Shown here: piece by piece, positions 16,377 to 24,941 of the stretch | How positions within the stretch are numbered: position 1 is the first letter of the stretch | Layout: every line of letters begins with the position of its first letter | Assembly: GCF_030454045.1 (NCBI RefSeq) | Contig: NZ_JAKDJE010000007.1 | Location: 1-64,000 of the forward strand | Source of the DNA: Psychrobacter sp. | GTDB lineage: Bacteria; Pseudomonadota; Gammaproteobacteria; Pseudomonadales; Moraxellaceae | DNA: 64,000 nt | Direction: 5' to 3' | The notes under the pieces: generated by a model | What the model was told of the DNA's origin: nothing | Seen by the model: the letters and a program-made list of their open reading frames with translations, nothing else | Database searches by the model: none | Translations under genes and position numbers: made by a program

Positions 16377-16682
16377 ATGGCAAAGAAGAGCATGATTAAC
16401 CGCGAATTAAAACGCGAAAAAATGGTTGCTAAATATGCTGAAAAGCGTATCAAGCTAAAACAAACTATCAGTGATATCAACGCATCAGACGAAGAGCGTA
16501 TGGACGCGATGTTAGAGCTACAAGCACTACCACGCAACGCCTCACCAGTACGTCTCCGTAATCGTTGTGCTATCACCGGTCGTCCTCACGGTTACTTCCG
16601 CAAGTTTGGCTTATCACGCAATATGCTGCGTGAACGTGTCATGCAAGGCGATGTGCCTGGTGTTCGTAAAGCAAGCTGGTAA
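16377..16682 (+). CDS. rpsN: 30S ribosomal protein S14
   Basis: S14 binds the 30S head. The 101-residue length and the absence of the CXXC pairs show it is the zinc-independent form. The carboxy-terminal CAITGRPHGYFRKFGLSRN motif is the family signature. It lies 12 bases after rplE. Confidence 0.98.
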   Translation: MAKKSMINRELKREKMVAKYAEKRIKLKQTISDINASDEERMDAMLELQALPRNASPVRLRNRCAITGRPHGYFRKFGLSRNMLRERVMQGDVPGVRKASW

Positions 16683-16693
16683 GGAGTAACTAT

Positions 16694-17092
16694 ATGAGTA
16701 TGCAAGATACCGTTGGGGATATGCTAACCCGTATCCGTAACGCACAAATGGCTAACAAAGTATCGGTAACAATGCCGAGCTCTAAATTACGTAAATCAAT
16801 TGCTGATTTGCTAGTTAGCGAAGGTTATGTGGCAAGTGCTGTTGTTACTGAAGAAGAAAACAACAAAGCAACCCTTACTATTGAATTAAAATATTTCGAA
16901 GGCCGTGCTGTCATCGAAACAATTCAACGTTATAGCCGTCCTGGTCTTCGCCAGTTCCGCGGTAAAGATGATATCCCTACTGTTAAGCAAGGTATGGGTG
17001 TTGCTATCGTATCTACAAGCCAAGGTATCATGAGCGATCGTGCTGCACGCGCTGCTGGTATCGGTGGTGAAATCGTTGCATTTGTAGCGTAA
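16694..17092 (+). CDS. rpsH: 30S ribosomal protein S8
   Basis: S8 is a central-domain primary binder and, in E. coli, the autogenous repressor of the spc operon. The 132-residue protein starts MSMQDTVGDMLTRIRNAQ and ends with the conserved STSQGIMSDRAARAAGIGG segment. GGAG precedes the start by 7 bases. It is followed by a 176-base gap with a terminator-like hairpin, an unusual break in this operon. Confidence 0.98.
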   Translation: MSMQDTVGDMLTRIRNAQMANKVSVTMPSSKLRKSIADLLVSEGYVASAVVTEEENNKATLTIELKYFEGRAVIETIQRYSRPGLRQFRGKDDIPTVKQGMGVAIVSTSQGIMSDRAARAAGIGGEIVAFVA

Positions 17093-17195
17093 GCTATACG
17101 ACGATGAAGTCTATTTGATGGTGGTTAGACTTCTATTGATTGAGTAATATTAAATTATTTCAAATTGATAGGTGTCTAACACGGTCAACTATGCT

Positions 17196-17228
17196 AAACT
17201 AACACGCTTTTTAGCCTGTTAGTTTTTT
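17196..17228 (+). terminator. Terminator-like hairpin between rpsH and rplF
   Basis: Perfect 9-base arms AAACTAACA (17196-17204) and TGTTAGTTT (17217-17225) flank a 12-base loop and run into six T (17223-17228). The stem is AT-rich, so it is probably a partial terminator or attenuator rather than a full stop, since essential genes follow. Confidence 0.55.
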
Positions 17229-17268
17229 CGCTAATAAAAGCAAGTTAAATTTTTTAAGGAATATTCCT

Positions 17269-17802
17269 ATGTCTCGTGTGGCTAAAGCCCCAGTAACGCT
17301 GCCAAGTGGCGTAAGCGTTACTTTGAACGATCGGCAGGTCGAAGTTAAAGGCAAGAACGGTACTATGTCTTTACACCTGCATGAATTGGTCGAGCTGAAA
17401 CAGGAAGATGATGCTATCATTTTCTCACCTGCAGTCGATTCACAAGAAGCTATGATGCACACAGGCACCATGCGCGCACTGTTAAACAACTATGTAACAG
17501 GCGTGAGCGAAGGCTTTGAAAAACGTCTTCAGCTAATTGGTGTTGGTTATCGCGCACAAGTTGCTGGTAACAAAGTAACCTTGAACGTTGGCTACTCTCA
17601 TCCAGTAGAGTACACACTACCTGAAGGTGTATCGGCTGAAACCCCAACGCAAACTGAAATTGTTTTGAAATCAAACAATAAACAGCAGCTTGGTCAAGCA
17701 GCGGCTAATATCCGTGGTTTCCGCCCACCTGAGCCTTATAAAGGCAAAGGTATTCGTTATAGTGACGAGCATGTGATTCGCAAAGAAGCTAAGAAAAAAT
17801 AA
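17269..17802 (+). CDS. rplF: 50S ribosomal protein L6
   Basis: L6 lies near the GTPase-associated centre. The 177-residue protein has the duplicated fold, with SRVAKAPVTLPSGV at the start and the carboxy-terminal GFRPPEPYKGKGIRY motif. AAGGAATA precedes the ATG. A 176-base gap with a hairpin separates it from rpsH. Confidence 0.99.
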   Translation: MSRVAKAPVTLPSGVSVTLNDRQVEVKGKNGTMSLHLHELVELKQEDDAIIFSPAVDSQEAMMHTGTMRALLNNYVTGVSEGFEKRLQLIGVGYRAQVAGNKVTLNVGYSHPVEYTLPEGVSAETPTQTEIVLKSNNKQQLGQAAANIRGFRPPEPYKGKGIRYSDEHVIRKEAKKK

Positions 17803-17813
17803 GGTGAGTTGAA

Positions 17814-18164
17814 ATGTTTGATAAAAAAGCAGCTCGTCTGCGTCGAGCTAAGAAAACACGCGCGCATATCCGTCATCTAGGCGTTCATCGCTTAACGGTT
17901 AACCGCACGTCAAAACATATTTATGCCCAGATTATCTCTCCAAATGGTGGTGAAGTGATTGCTCAGGCATCTACCTTAGACAGCAGCTTGCGTTCAGGCG
18001 CGACTGGTAATGCTGATTCAGCAACGTCTGTAGGCCAAATGATCGCAGAACGCGCAAAAGCAGCTGGCATTACTAAAGTTGCCTTTGACCGTAGTGGTTT
18101 TAAATATCATGGTCGAGTTAAAGCTTTAGCAGAAGCTGCTCGCGAAAACGGATTGGAGTTTTAA
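17814..18164 (+). CDS. rplR: 50S ribosomal protein L18
   Basis: L18 carries 5S rRNA into the large subunit. The 116-residue protein has a basic amino terminus (KAARLRRAKKTRAHIRHLG) and the family end KVAFDRSGFKYHGRVKALAEAARENGLEF, of which the FDRSGFKYHGRV part is diagnostic. It is 11 bases after rplF and 2 bases before rpsE. Confidence 0.99.
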   Translation: MFDKKAARLRRAKKTRAHIRHLGVHRLTVNRTSKHIYAQIISPNGGEVIAQASTLDSSLRSGATGNADSATSVGQMIAERAKAAGITKVAFDRSGFKYHGRVKALAEAARENGLEF

Positions 18165-18166
18165 TC

Positions 18167-18682
18167 ATGGCTAGAAATGATAAAAATGAAAAAAATGAAC
18201 AGACTGACGGTTTAGTAGAACGCTTAGTTACCGTTGATCGCGTTGCAAAAGTTGTTAAAGGTGGTCGTATTTTCTCTTTCACTGCATTGACTGTAGTGGG
18301 TGATGGAAATGGCCGTGTTGGCTTTGGTCGTGGTAAAGCTCGTGAAGTGCCAGCTGCTATCCAAAAAGCACTAGAAGCTGCCAAACGCAATATGATTACT
18401 GTTGAATTAAATGATGCAACTTTGTATCATCCGATCAAAGCAAGTCATGGTGCTAGTAAAGTTTACATGCAGCCTGCATCTGAAGGTACTGGCGTAATCG
18501 CTGGTGGCGCAATGCGTGCTGTATTAGAAGTTGCTGGTGTCAAAGACGTTTTGACTAAATGTTATGGTTCTACCAATACTGCTAACGTTGTTCGTGCAAC
18601 GTTTAACGGTTTACGTGATATGTCAACTCCAGAGAAGATGGCAGCTAAACGTGGTAAATCTGTAGACGAAATCTTGGGTTAA
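18167..18682 (+). CDS. rpsE: 30S ribosomal protein S5
   Basis: S5 forms part of the mRNA entry helicase and the decoding fidelity region. The 171-residue protein has the S5 double-stranded RNA-binding fold (RVAKVVKGGRIFSFTALTVV) and the GNGRVGFGRGKAREVP motif. It follows rplR by two bases and precedes rpmD by 20. Confidence 0.99.
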   Translation: MARNDKNEKNEQTDGLVERLVTVDRVAKVVKGGRIFSFTALTVVGDGNGRVGFGRGKAREVPAAIQKALEAAKRNMITVELNDATLYHPIKASHGASKVYMQPASEGTGVIAGGAMRAVLEVAGVKDVLTKCYGSTNTANVVRATFNGLRDMSTPEKMAAKRGKSVDEILG

Positions 18683-18702
18683 CTTAGACTAGGTGAGTTA
18701 CG

Positions 18703-18882
18703 ATGAAAAAAATGAAAGTCACTCAATTTAAATCGGGTGCCCATCGCCTAAAGAGCCACAAAGCGAGCTTGAAAGGATTGGGTTTACGCCGCATTAATCA
18801 TACTGTTGAAGTAGAAGATACTCCTTCAACACGTGGTATGGTCAATCGCGTTAACTACATGGTAAAAGTGGAGGAAGCGTAA
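18703..18882 (+). CDS. rpmD: 50S ribosomal protein L30
   Basis: L30 is a small large-subunit protein. This 59-residue frame starts MKKMKVTQFKSGAHRLKSH after an AGGTGAG ribosome binding site and shows the family core LKGLGLRRINHTVEVEDTPS followed by a GMVNRVNYMVKVEE end. Its stop overlaps the rplO start by one base (TAATG). Confidence 0.97.
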   Translation: MKKMKVTQFKSGAHRLKSHKASLKGLGLRRINHTVEVEDTPSTRGMVNRVNYMVKVEEA

Positions 18883-19322
18883 TGGGTCTTAGATTAAATG
18901 AATTATCACCAGGTGTTGGCGCAAAGAAAACTGCCCAACGTCGTGGTCGTGGTATCGGTTCAGGTCTTGGTAAGACTGGTGGTCGTGGTGTAAAAGGTCA
19001 AAAATCTCGTTCAGGTTCTAGCATTCGCTCAGGATTTGAAGGTGGTCAAATGCCTTTATATCGTCGTCTACCAAAATTTGGTTTTACCAGTAAACTGGCT
19101 ATGAAGACTGCTGAAGTACGTCTTTCTGAACTGAATAAAATTGAAGGCGATGTAGTTAGCATCGAAACACTTAAAGCCGCTAATCTTATCCGTCATGATA
19201 TGAAGCGTGCTCGTGTTATGCTATCAGGCGAAGTTACTAAAGCTTATACCTTTAAAGGTATCAAAGTGACTAAAGGTGCTAAGCAAGCAATCGAAGCTGC
19301 TGGTGGTAGCATCGAGGAGTAG
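18882..19322 (+). CDS. rplO: 50S ribosomal protein L15
   Basis: L15 is a late assembly protein with a long basic amino-terminal extension. The 146-residue protein has the glycine/arginine-rich GRGIGSGLGKTGGRGVKGQK stretch and the conserved FEGGQMPLYRRLPKFGF motif. It is coupled to rpmD by a one-base overlap, and its last bases supply the ribosome binding site for secY. Confidence 0.99.
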   Translation: MGLRLNELSPGVGAKKTAQRRGRGIGSGLGKTGGRGVKGQKSRSGSSIRSGFEGGQMPLYRRLPKFGFTSKLAMKTAEVRLSELNKIEGDVVSIETLKAANLIRHDMKRARVMLSGEVTKAYTFKGIKVTKGAKQAIEAAGGSIEE

Positions 19323-19326
19323 TAAC

Positions 19327-20673
19327 GTGTCAAAACAATCAATGACCTCAAGTGGTATACCGCTTAATCCATTCACATTTATACGTAAGTATGATGAATT
19401 ATGGTCGCGTTTATTATTCTTAATCGGCGCATTGATTGTTTATCGTTTAGGGTCACACATTCCAGTACCGGGTATCAATCCGGTCAACTTGGCTGATCTG
19501 TTTTCGCGCAACGAAAACACCATCTTGAGCATGTTTAATATGTTCTCAGGTGGTGCGCTAGAGCGTATGTCCATCATGGCACTTGGTATTATGCCATATA
19601 TTTCAGCATCGATTATTGTACAGATGATGTCTGCGGTATTGCCATCGCTTGAAGCCCTCAAAAAAGAGGGTGAGGCAGGACGGCGCAAGCTAAATAAGTA
19701 TACTCGTCAAGGGACACTTGCTTTAGCACTAGTACAGTCATTAGGGATGTGTGCTGGCTTAATCAGTCAAAATCTTACGTTATCCTCTGGTCTTACCTTC
19801 TATATTCCAGCCGTCACGTCACTAGTAGCGGGCGCAATGTTCTTGATGTGGCTTGGTGAGCAGATTACAGAACGTGGCGTTGGTAATGGTATCTCAATGC
19901 TCATTTTTGCGAGTATTGTGGCTGGTACGCCAAGTATGATTTCGCAGTCGATTGAACAGGTCAATCAAGGTCAGATGAACTTGATTGTACTATTTATTTT
20001 TGTATTGTTAGGCATCGCGGTCACTGCTGGTATCGTCTATATCGAACGTGCTCAGCGCCGTGTTCCTGTCAACTATGCACAGAAGCAGCAACAAGGCCGC
20101 AAAATTTATGCTCAGCAGCAGTCACATCTGCCGCTAAAGCTTAATATGGCAGGGGTTATCCCAGCTATTTTTGCAAGCTCTTTATTGTTATTTCCTGCAA
20201 GCTTAGGGCAGTGGGTTGGTCAATCAACAGATCCTACCTTTATACAAAAAATATTACAGAATATGGCATTGGTATTGTCTCCAGGGCAACCACTATATTT
20301 AGTACTGTTTGGCGCAATGATTATTTTCTTCTGTTATTTCTACACGGCTTTAGTATTTAGCCCACGCGAAGTAGCAGAAAACCTTAAACGTAGTGGTGCG
20401 TATATCCCAGGTATTCGCCCAGGACAACAAACTCAGCGTTACCTAGATCATGTATTAAACCGACTGACCTTTATTGGCGCGATGTATATGACGGTTATTT
20501 GTTTAATGCCAATGGTCGTCCAGTCATCGTTTGGTGTACCGTTCCATCTTGGTGGTACGTCGCTACTGATTATGGTGGTTGTGGTAATGGATTTCATCTC
20601 ACAGATTCAAGCACATTTGATGACCCATCAATATCATGATCAGACGTTAATTCAATCGCCCACTCAATCTTAA
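19327..20673 (+). CDS. secY: Protein translocase subunit SecY
   Basis: SecY forms the protein-conducting channel of the inner membrane with SecE and SecG. I place the start at GTG 19327, seven bases after a GAGGAG ribosome binding site at the end of rplO; the frame is open further upstream inside rplO, and ATG 19342 is an alternative. The resulting 448 residues contain ten membrane segments, the plug-region motif GSHIPVPGIN and the cytoplasmic loop PREVAENLKRSGAYIPGIRPG that contacts SecA and ribosomes. Confidence 0.98.
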   Translation: MSKQSMTSSGIPLNPFTFIRKYDELWSRLLFLIGALIVYRLGSHIPVPGINPVNLADLFSRNENTILSMFNMFSGGALERMSIMALGIMPYISASIIVQMMSAVLPSLEALKKEGEAGRRKLNKYTRQGTLALALVQSLGMCAGLISQNLTLSSGLTFYIPAVTSLVAGAMFLMWLGEQITERGVGNGISMLIFASIVAGTPSMISQSIEQVNQGQMNLIVLFIFVLLGIAVTAGIVYIERAQRRVPVNYAQKQQQGRKIYAQQQSHLPLKLNMAGVIPAIFASSLLLFPASLGQWVGQSTDPTFIQKILQNMALVLSPGQPLYLVLFGAMIIFFCYFYTALVFSPREVAENLKRSGAYIPGIRPGQQTQRYLDHVLNRLTFIGAMYMTVICLMPMVVQSSFGVPFHLGGTSLLIMVVVVMDFISQIQAHLMTHQYHDQTLIQSPTQS

Positions 20674-20703
20674 TGAGCGGTACGATATTTCAAGGAGCAT
20701 GCT

Positions 20704-20820
20704 ATGAAAGTTCAAGCATCAGTTAAGAAGATTTGTGGTAGCTGTAAAGTTGTGCGCCGTAAAGGCCGTGTACATGTTATTTGTACAGCAGAACCACGCC
20801 ACAAGCAACGTCAAGGTTAA
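20704..20820 (+). CDS. rpmJ: 50S ribosomal protein L36
   Basis: L36 is the smallest ribosomal protein. The 38-residue frame starts MKVQASVKKICGSCKVVRR after a CAAGGAG ribosome binding site. Cys11, Cys14, Cys27 and His33 form the zinc ribbon, so this is the zinc-dependent form. It lies 30 bases after secY and ends the spc operon, as in E. coli. Confidence 0.98.
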   Translation: MKVQASVKKICGSCKVVRRKGRVHVICTAEPRHKQRQG

Positions 20821-20881
20821 TATTTGATATTAAAAGTTCTTTAACTTTTGCTATTAAATAAATTAATACTTGATAAATAAC

Positions 20882-20903
20882 GGCGGATGGTATATCATCC
20901 GCC
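20882..20903 (+). other. GC-rich hairpin downstream of rpmJ
   Basis: Perfect 8-base arms GGCGGATG and CATCCGCC enclose a 6-base loop. No T-run follows, and a promoter candidate begins three bases later. It may be an attenuator or mRNA 3'-end stabiliser at the spc/alpha operon seam. Confidence 0.55.
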
Positions 20904-20905
20904 AC

Positions 20906-20935
20906 TTGCCGTGTTTATACAAAATCTTTTATAAT
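20906..20935 (+). promoter_or_regulatory. Promoter candidate for the alpha operon
   Basis: TTGCCG (20906-20911) and a perfect TATAAT (20930-20935) are separated by 18 bases, immediately after the rpmJ hairpin and about 130 bases before rpsM. Confidence 0.6.
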
Positions 20936-21067
20936 AAAATCGATGAGCAGACTTATAGTCAAAACATCGATAGTGACTATGAAAGCTCTAGTATTAACAG
21001 CAACAAATCTGAAAAATAACGCCTTATTGATAAATAACGCTTATTTTTCTTTAATGGAGAGAAATCA

Positions 21068-21424
21068 ATGGCTCGTATTGCCGGCGTAAACATTCCGGAT
21101 AATAAGCATGCTGTTATTTCATTAACTTACATCTTTGGTATCGGTCGTACCACTGCTCAGAAAATTTTAGAAGCAGTTGGCATTGCCCCTAATACTAAAG
21201 TTAGCCAGTTAGATGATACACAGTTGGATGCTATCCGTGCACAAGTTGCAAATTACATGACTGAAGGTGACCTTCGTCGTGAAGTTTCAATGAATATCAA
21301 ACGTTTAGTTGATCTTGGTTGTTACCGTGGCATCCGCCATCGTCGTAACCTACCAGTTAGAGGTCAGAACACCAAGAACAACGCTCGTACTCGCAAGGGT
21401 CCGACACGTCCTCTCAAAAGATAA
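21068..21424 (+). CDS. rpsM: 30S ribosomal protein S13
   Basis: S13 contacts P-site tRNA and the 50S subunit. The 118-residue protein begins MARIAGVNIPDNKHAVISL and ends with the basic GQNTKNNARTRKGPTRPLKR tail that reaches the decoding site. TGGAGAG precedes the ATG. It is the first gene of the alpha operon. Confidence 0.99.
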   Translation: MARIAGVNIPDNKHAVISLTYIFGIGRTTAQKILEAVGIAPNTKVSQLDDTQLDAIRAQVANYMTEGDLRREVSMNIKRLVDLGCYRGIRHRRNLPVRGQNTKNNARTRKGPTRPLKR

Positions 21425-21444
21425 TTAACTTAGGAAGCTAAAAG

Positions 21445-21834
21445 ATGGCAAAAGACACTCGTAGTCGCAAGAAGGTGACTCGTCGTTCAGTATCGGAGGG
21501 CATAGCCCATATCCATGCGTCTTTTAATAACACCATTGTTACGATTACCGATCGTCAAGGTAATGCATTGGCTTGGGCCACTTCAGGTGGACAAGGCTTC
21601 CGTGGTTCACGTAAATCTACACCATTTGCAGCTCAGGTTGCAGCTGAAGTTGCTGGTAAAGCCGCTCAAGAATATGGTGTTAAGAATATCGACGTTTTGG
21701 TCAAAGGACCAGGACCGGGTCGTGAGTCTGCGGTAAGAGCACTAGGTGCATTGGGTTATAAAGTTAACAGCATCTCTGATGTAACCCCAATCCCACACAA
21801 TGGTTGCCGTGCGCCGAAAAAGCGCCGCGTCTAA
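21445..21834 (+). CDS. rpsK: 30S ribosomal protein S11
   Basis: S11 binds the 30S platform near the E site. The 129-residue protein has the conserved HASFNNTIVTITDRQGNAL segment and the end VTPIPHNGCRAPKKRRV. It lies 20 bases after rpsM with an AGGAAG ribosome binding site. Confidence 0.99.
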   Translation: MAKDTRSRKKVTRRSVSEGIAHIHASFNNTIVTITDRQGNALAWATSGGQGFRGSRKSTPFAAQVAAEVAGKAAQEYGVKNIDVLVKGPGPGRESAVRALGALGYKVNSISDVTPIPHNGCRAPKKRRV

Positions 21835-21882
21835 TATTAAAGACGAAGCTTTTTATATCAAAAGCTTATAGGAGACATAACA

Positions 21883-22524
21883 ATGGCCCGCTATATTGGA
21901 CCAAAACTAAAATTATCACGTCGTGAAGGCACAGATCTAGGTCTTAAGTCTGGCGTTAAACCATATGACGTAAAAACGAAGAAAGCTGGTCGTCCACCAG
22001 GTCAACATGGCGTAAGCCGTAATAAGACCTCAGAATATGCTTTACAGCTGCGCGAAAAGCAAAAAGTTAAGCGTATTTATGGTGTATTAGAGCGTCAGTT
22101 TGCTAACTACTATAAAGAAGCTGCTCGTAAGCGCGGTGCTACTGGTGAAAACTTGTTAGCAATGCTTGAGAGTCGTTTAGATAACGTAGTATACCGCATG
22201 GGCTTTGGCTCAACTCGCGCCGAAGCACGTCAGCTAGTTAGCCATCGTACCGTTATGGTTAAAAAAGCTGGCCGTGATGAGTTTGTTCGTGTGAACATCC
22301 CATCAATCCAGTTGCAAGACGGTGATGTCATCGCTATTCAAGAGAAGTCTCGCGAACAGCTACGTATCAAGAACGCTATCGAACTAGCGTCACAACGTGG
22401 TATTCCAGAATGGCTTGACGTTGATCACAGCAAATTACAAGGTACTTTCAAGAAAGCACCTGATCGTATTGATCTACCTGCTGAAATTAACGAAAGCTTG
22501 ATCGTTGAGCTATACTCTAAGTAA
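21883..22524 (+). CDS. rpsD: 30S ribosomal protein S4
   Basis: S4 nucleates 30S assembly and, in E. coli, represses the alpha operon by binding its leader. The 213-residue protein is slightly longer than the common 206-208. It has the GRPPGQHGVSRNKTSEYALQ region and the S4 RNA-binding domain starting about SRLDNVVYRMGFGSTRAEAR. GGAG precedes the ATG. A hairpin-like repeat (ATGCTCAATG/CATTGAGCA-type) follows in the 80 bases before rpoA. Confidence 0.99.
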   Translation: MARYIGPKLKLSRREGTDLGLKSGVKPYDVKTKKAGRPPGQHGVSRNKTSEYALQLREKQKVKRIYGVLERQFANYYKEAARKRGATGENLLAMLESRLDNVVYRMGFGSTRAEARQLVSHRTVMVKKAGRDEFVRVNIPSIQLQDGDVIAIQEKSREQLRIKNAIELASQRGIPEWLDVDHSKLQGTFKKAPDRIDLPAEINESLIVELYSK

Positions 22525-22604
22525 TAACGTAATGCTCAATGTTATAGAAATAGCATTGAGCAACTCACGTTAATTAAACCAGTTTAATAAATCGAGGTGA
22601 CATC

Positions 22605-23612
22605 ATGATGCTAAATGCAACTGAGTTTCTAACGCCGAATGCCATTAATGTGGATACGGTTAATGAAACGATTGCGAAAGTCACGCTCGAACCGTTAGAA
22701 CGCGGCTTTGGGCATACCCTAGGTAATGCTCTACGTCGTATCTTGTTATCTTCATTACCTGGTGCTGCAGTCATTGAAGCTGAAATTGATGGTGTTGACC
22801 ATGAATATTCAACGCTTGAAGGGCTACAAGAAGATGTACTTGACTTGCTTTTGAACCTAAAAGGCTTGGCAATTACGCTTCATGACCAAAATGAAGTATT
22901 CTTGACCTTGGATAAACAAGGTCCAGGCACTATCACTGCTGCAGATATCTCGTTGCCGCACAATGTTGACATTATCAATCCAGAATTGGTTTTGGGTACA
23001 TTGAGCGATCGTGGTCATCTTAAGATGCGTTTGCGTGTAGTGATGGGTCGTGGATATGAGCCAGCAAATCAACGCCGTGAAGATGGTGATACTAGAGCAA
23101 TTGGACGCTTAAAGCTTGATGCAAGTTTTAGCCCTGTGCTACGTGTTGCTTATCAGGTTGAGAACGCTCGTGTTGAGCAGCGTACTGATCTTGATCGTCT
23201 TATCGTTGAGCTTGAAACTAATGGCACTATAGATCCAGAAGAAGCAATTCGTAAAGCAGCAACTATTTTACAGCAACAGATTTCAATCTTTGTTGACCTA
23301 GAAGCTGAAGAAGCGCCTGAGCCTGTGAAAGAAAAAGAAGAGGTTGATCCGGTGCTATTACGCCCTGTGGACGATCTTGAACTAACGGTTCGCTCAGCCA
23401 ACTGCTTGAAAGCTGAAAACATTTACTATATCGGTGATTTGGTACAGCGTTCAGAGACTGAACTTCTAAAAACCCCAAATCTTGGTAAGAAATCATTAAC
23501 AGAAATCAAAGACGTACTAGCGTCTAAAGATTTAGAGCTCGGTATGCGCCTAGATAACTGGCCACCAGCTGATTTACGTGTTGATGATCGCTTTTCTTAT
23601 CGTAGCCGTTAA
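22605..23612 (+). CDS. rpoA: RNA polymerase alpha subunit
   Basis: The alpha subunit dimerises to start polymerase assembly and binds UP elements and activators. The 335-residue protein has the amino-terminal domain (LEPLERGFGHTLGNALRRIL near residues 27-46), an acidic linker around 235-250 and the carboxy-terminal domain with RSANCLKAENIYYIGDLVQR and TPNLGKKSLTEIKDVL. Two adjacent ATGs (22605 and 22608) follow a GAGGTGA site; spacing slightly favours the second. Confidence 0.99.
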   Translation: MMLNATEFLTPNAINVDTVNETIAKVTLEPLERGFGHTLGNALRRILLSSLPGAAVIEAEIDGVDHEYSTLEGLQEDVLDLLLNLKGLAITLHDQNEVFLTLDKQGPGTITAADISLPHNVDIINPELVLGTLSDRGHLKMRLRVVMGRGYEPANQRREDGDTRAIGRLKLDASFSPVLRVAYQVENARVEQRTDLDRLIVELETNGTIDPEEAIRKAATILQQQISIFVDLEAEEAPEPVKEKEEVDPVLLRPVDDLELTVRSANCLKAENIYYIGDLVQRSETELLKTPNLGKKSLTEIKDVLASKDLELGMRLDNWPPADLRVDDRFSYRSR

Positions 23613-23631
23613 ACTTTAAGGATTTTTGACT

Positions 23632-23991
23632 ATGCGCCATCGTAAGAGTGGAGTCAAGCTGGGTCGTACCGGCAGTCATCGTAAGGCAATGTTTCAGAAC
23701 ATGACCAACTCATTATTTGAGCATGAACTGATCAAAACAACTTTACCAAAAGCTAAAGAACTACGTCGCGTTGCCGAGCCATTGATCACTATGGCTAAAG
23801 AAGACAGCGTTGCTAACCGTCGTTTAGCATTCAGCCGTATGCGTAGCAAAGCTATGGTAGGCAAATTATTTGGCACGTTAGGTCCTCGTTACCAGACGCG
23901 TCCAGGTGGTTACTTGCGTATCGTAAAATGCGGTTACCGTGATGGTGACAACGCGCCAATGGCTTATGTAGAATTGGTTGATCGTGACTAA
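23632..23991 (+). CDS. rplQ: 50S ribosomal protein L17
   Basis: L17 sits near the tunnel exit. The frame is open from a TTG at 23626, but ATG 23632 gives the family start MRHRKSGVKLGRTGSHRKA and 119 residues, after a TTAAGGA ribosome binding site. It closes the alpha operon and is followed by a strong bidirectional terminator. Confidence 0.98.
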   Translation: MRHRKSGVKLGRTGSHRKAMFQNMTNSLFEHELIKTTLPKAKELRRVAEPLITMAKEDSVANRRLAFSRMRSKAMVGKLFGTLGPRYQTRPGGYLRIVKCGYRDGDNAPMAYVELVDRD

Positions 23992-24013
23992 TTTTGCAAT
24001 AAAGACATATTTT

Positions 24014-24045
24014 AAAAAAGCTCCAATTGAATTGGAGCTTTTTTT
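24014..24045. terminator. Bidirectional terminator between rplQ and the yciO-like gene
   Basis: A long stem (AAAAAAGCTCCAA paired with TTGGAGCTTTTTT, 5-base loop) is flanked by an A-tract and a T-run, so it can end both the plus-strand alpha operon and the minus-strand gene that stops at 24079. Confidence 0.9.
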
Positions 24046-24078
24046 GTCTAAAATTTGGCTATCAATATTGTTGACTGG

Positions 24079-24699
24079 TCACAGGAGTAATGACTCGACA
24101 TCACCAGCACCCTGTCTGACCAGCTCAGGTCTACTACTGGTCATATCTATAATGGTAGTCAGCTTCGTTGTTTTTATGCCTGCATTGATCAAGCCGTCTA
24201 TTTGATTGCCTAATAAATCCTCAATCTCAAATGGATCGTCCAATATGTCATCACGATTGGGAAGGATTAATGAGCTGGTTAGAATAGGCCCATCCATCGC
24301 TTCTAACAATGCTTGAGCAATGGAGTTACTAGGTACACGAATACCAATAGTTTTTTTCTTTGCATGCGCCAACTTTTTTGGTACGTCTTTGGTGGCAGTA
24401 AGAATAAAAGTAATTGGGGCAGGTGTGTGTGCTTTCAGCTGCTTAAATTGCACGTTATCTACGGTTGCATAGTTAGCAATTTCACTTAGGTCACGGCACA
24501 GCAAAGTGAATTGATGCTTGTCGTCAAGCTCACGAATTTGCTTAAGCTTGGTTAAAGCGTCTTTTGCTCCTAACCGACAACCAAAAGCGTAGCTGGTGTC
24601 TGTTGGATAAATGATCAACTGATCTTTGCGCAGTAAGTCAGCTGCTTGCTCGATCAGACGCGGTTGTGGATTGTCTGGATGAATATAAAATACGTCCAT
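24079..24699 (-). CDS. yciO: Sua5/YciO/YrdC-family protein (YciO-like)
   Basis: The 206-residue protein is a single YrdC-type nucleotide/RNA-binding domain. The signature IYPTDTSYAFGC lies near residues 29-40, followed by KLKQIRELDDKHQFTLL and the conserved GIRVPSN and GPILTSSLILP segments. Members of this superfamily make threonylcarbamoyl-AMP for the tRNA t6A modification; the YciO branch, which this resembles by its KKTIGIRVP and its lack of a Sua5 extension, has a less certain role. It shares a terminator with rplQ and lies 242 bases downstream of the epmC-like gene on the same strand. Confidence 0.88.
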   Translation of the reverse strand: MDVFYIHPDNPQPRLIEQAADLLRKDQLIIYPTDTSYAFGCRLGAKDALTKLKQIRELDDKHQFTLLCRDLSEIANYATVDNVQFKQLKAHTPAPITFILTATKDVPKKLAHAKKKTIGIRVPSNSIAQALLEAMDGPILTSSLILPNRDDILDDPFEIEDLLGNQIDGLINAGIKTTKLTTIIDMTSSRPELVRQGAGDVESLLL

Positions 24700-24941
24700 A
24701 ATAGTTTCCTTATTTTGTAATTATTGGTTTTATTGTTTATCTAAACGATTCTAATCGATATGGAGATGAATAAGAGCAAGTTAAAATGTAGCCGATATTA
24801 CTCAAATAACGATATCGTTTGAATCATCAGTATATCTCAAAGCAAATACAGGTTTAGTGGCAAGGCGTTACCAACCGTAGAAAATCGTTAACAAGAGAAA
24901 AAATGAATATATTGATACTTATGTTTTTCTTTAAATAACAA

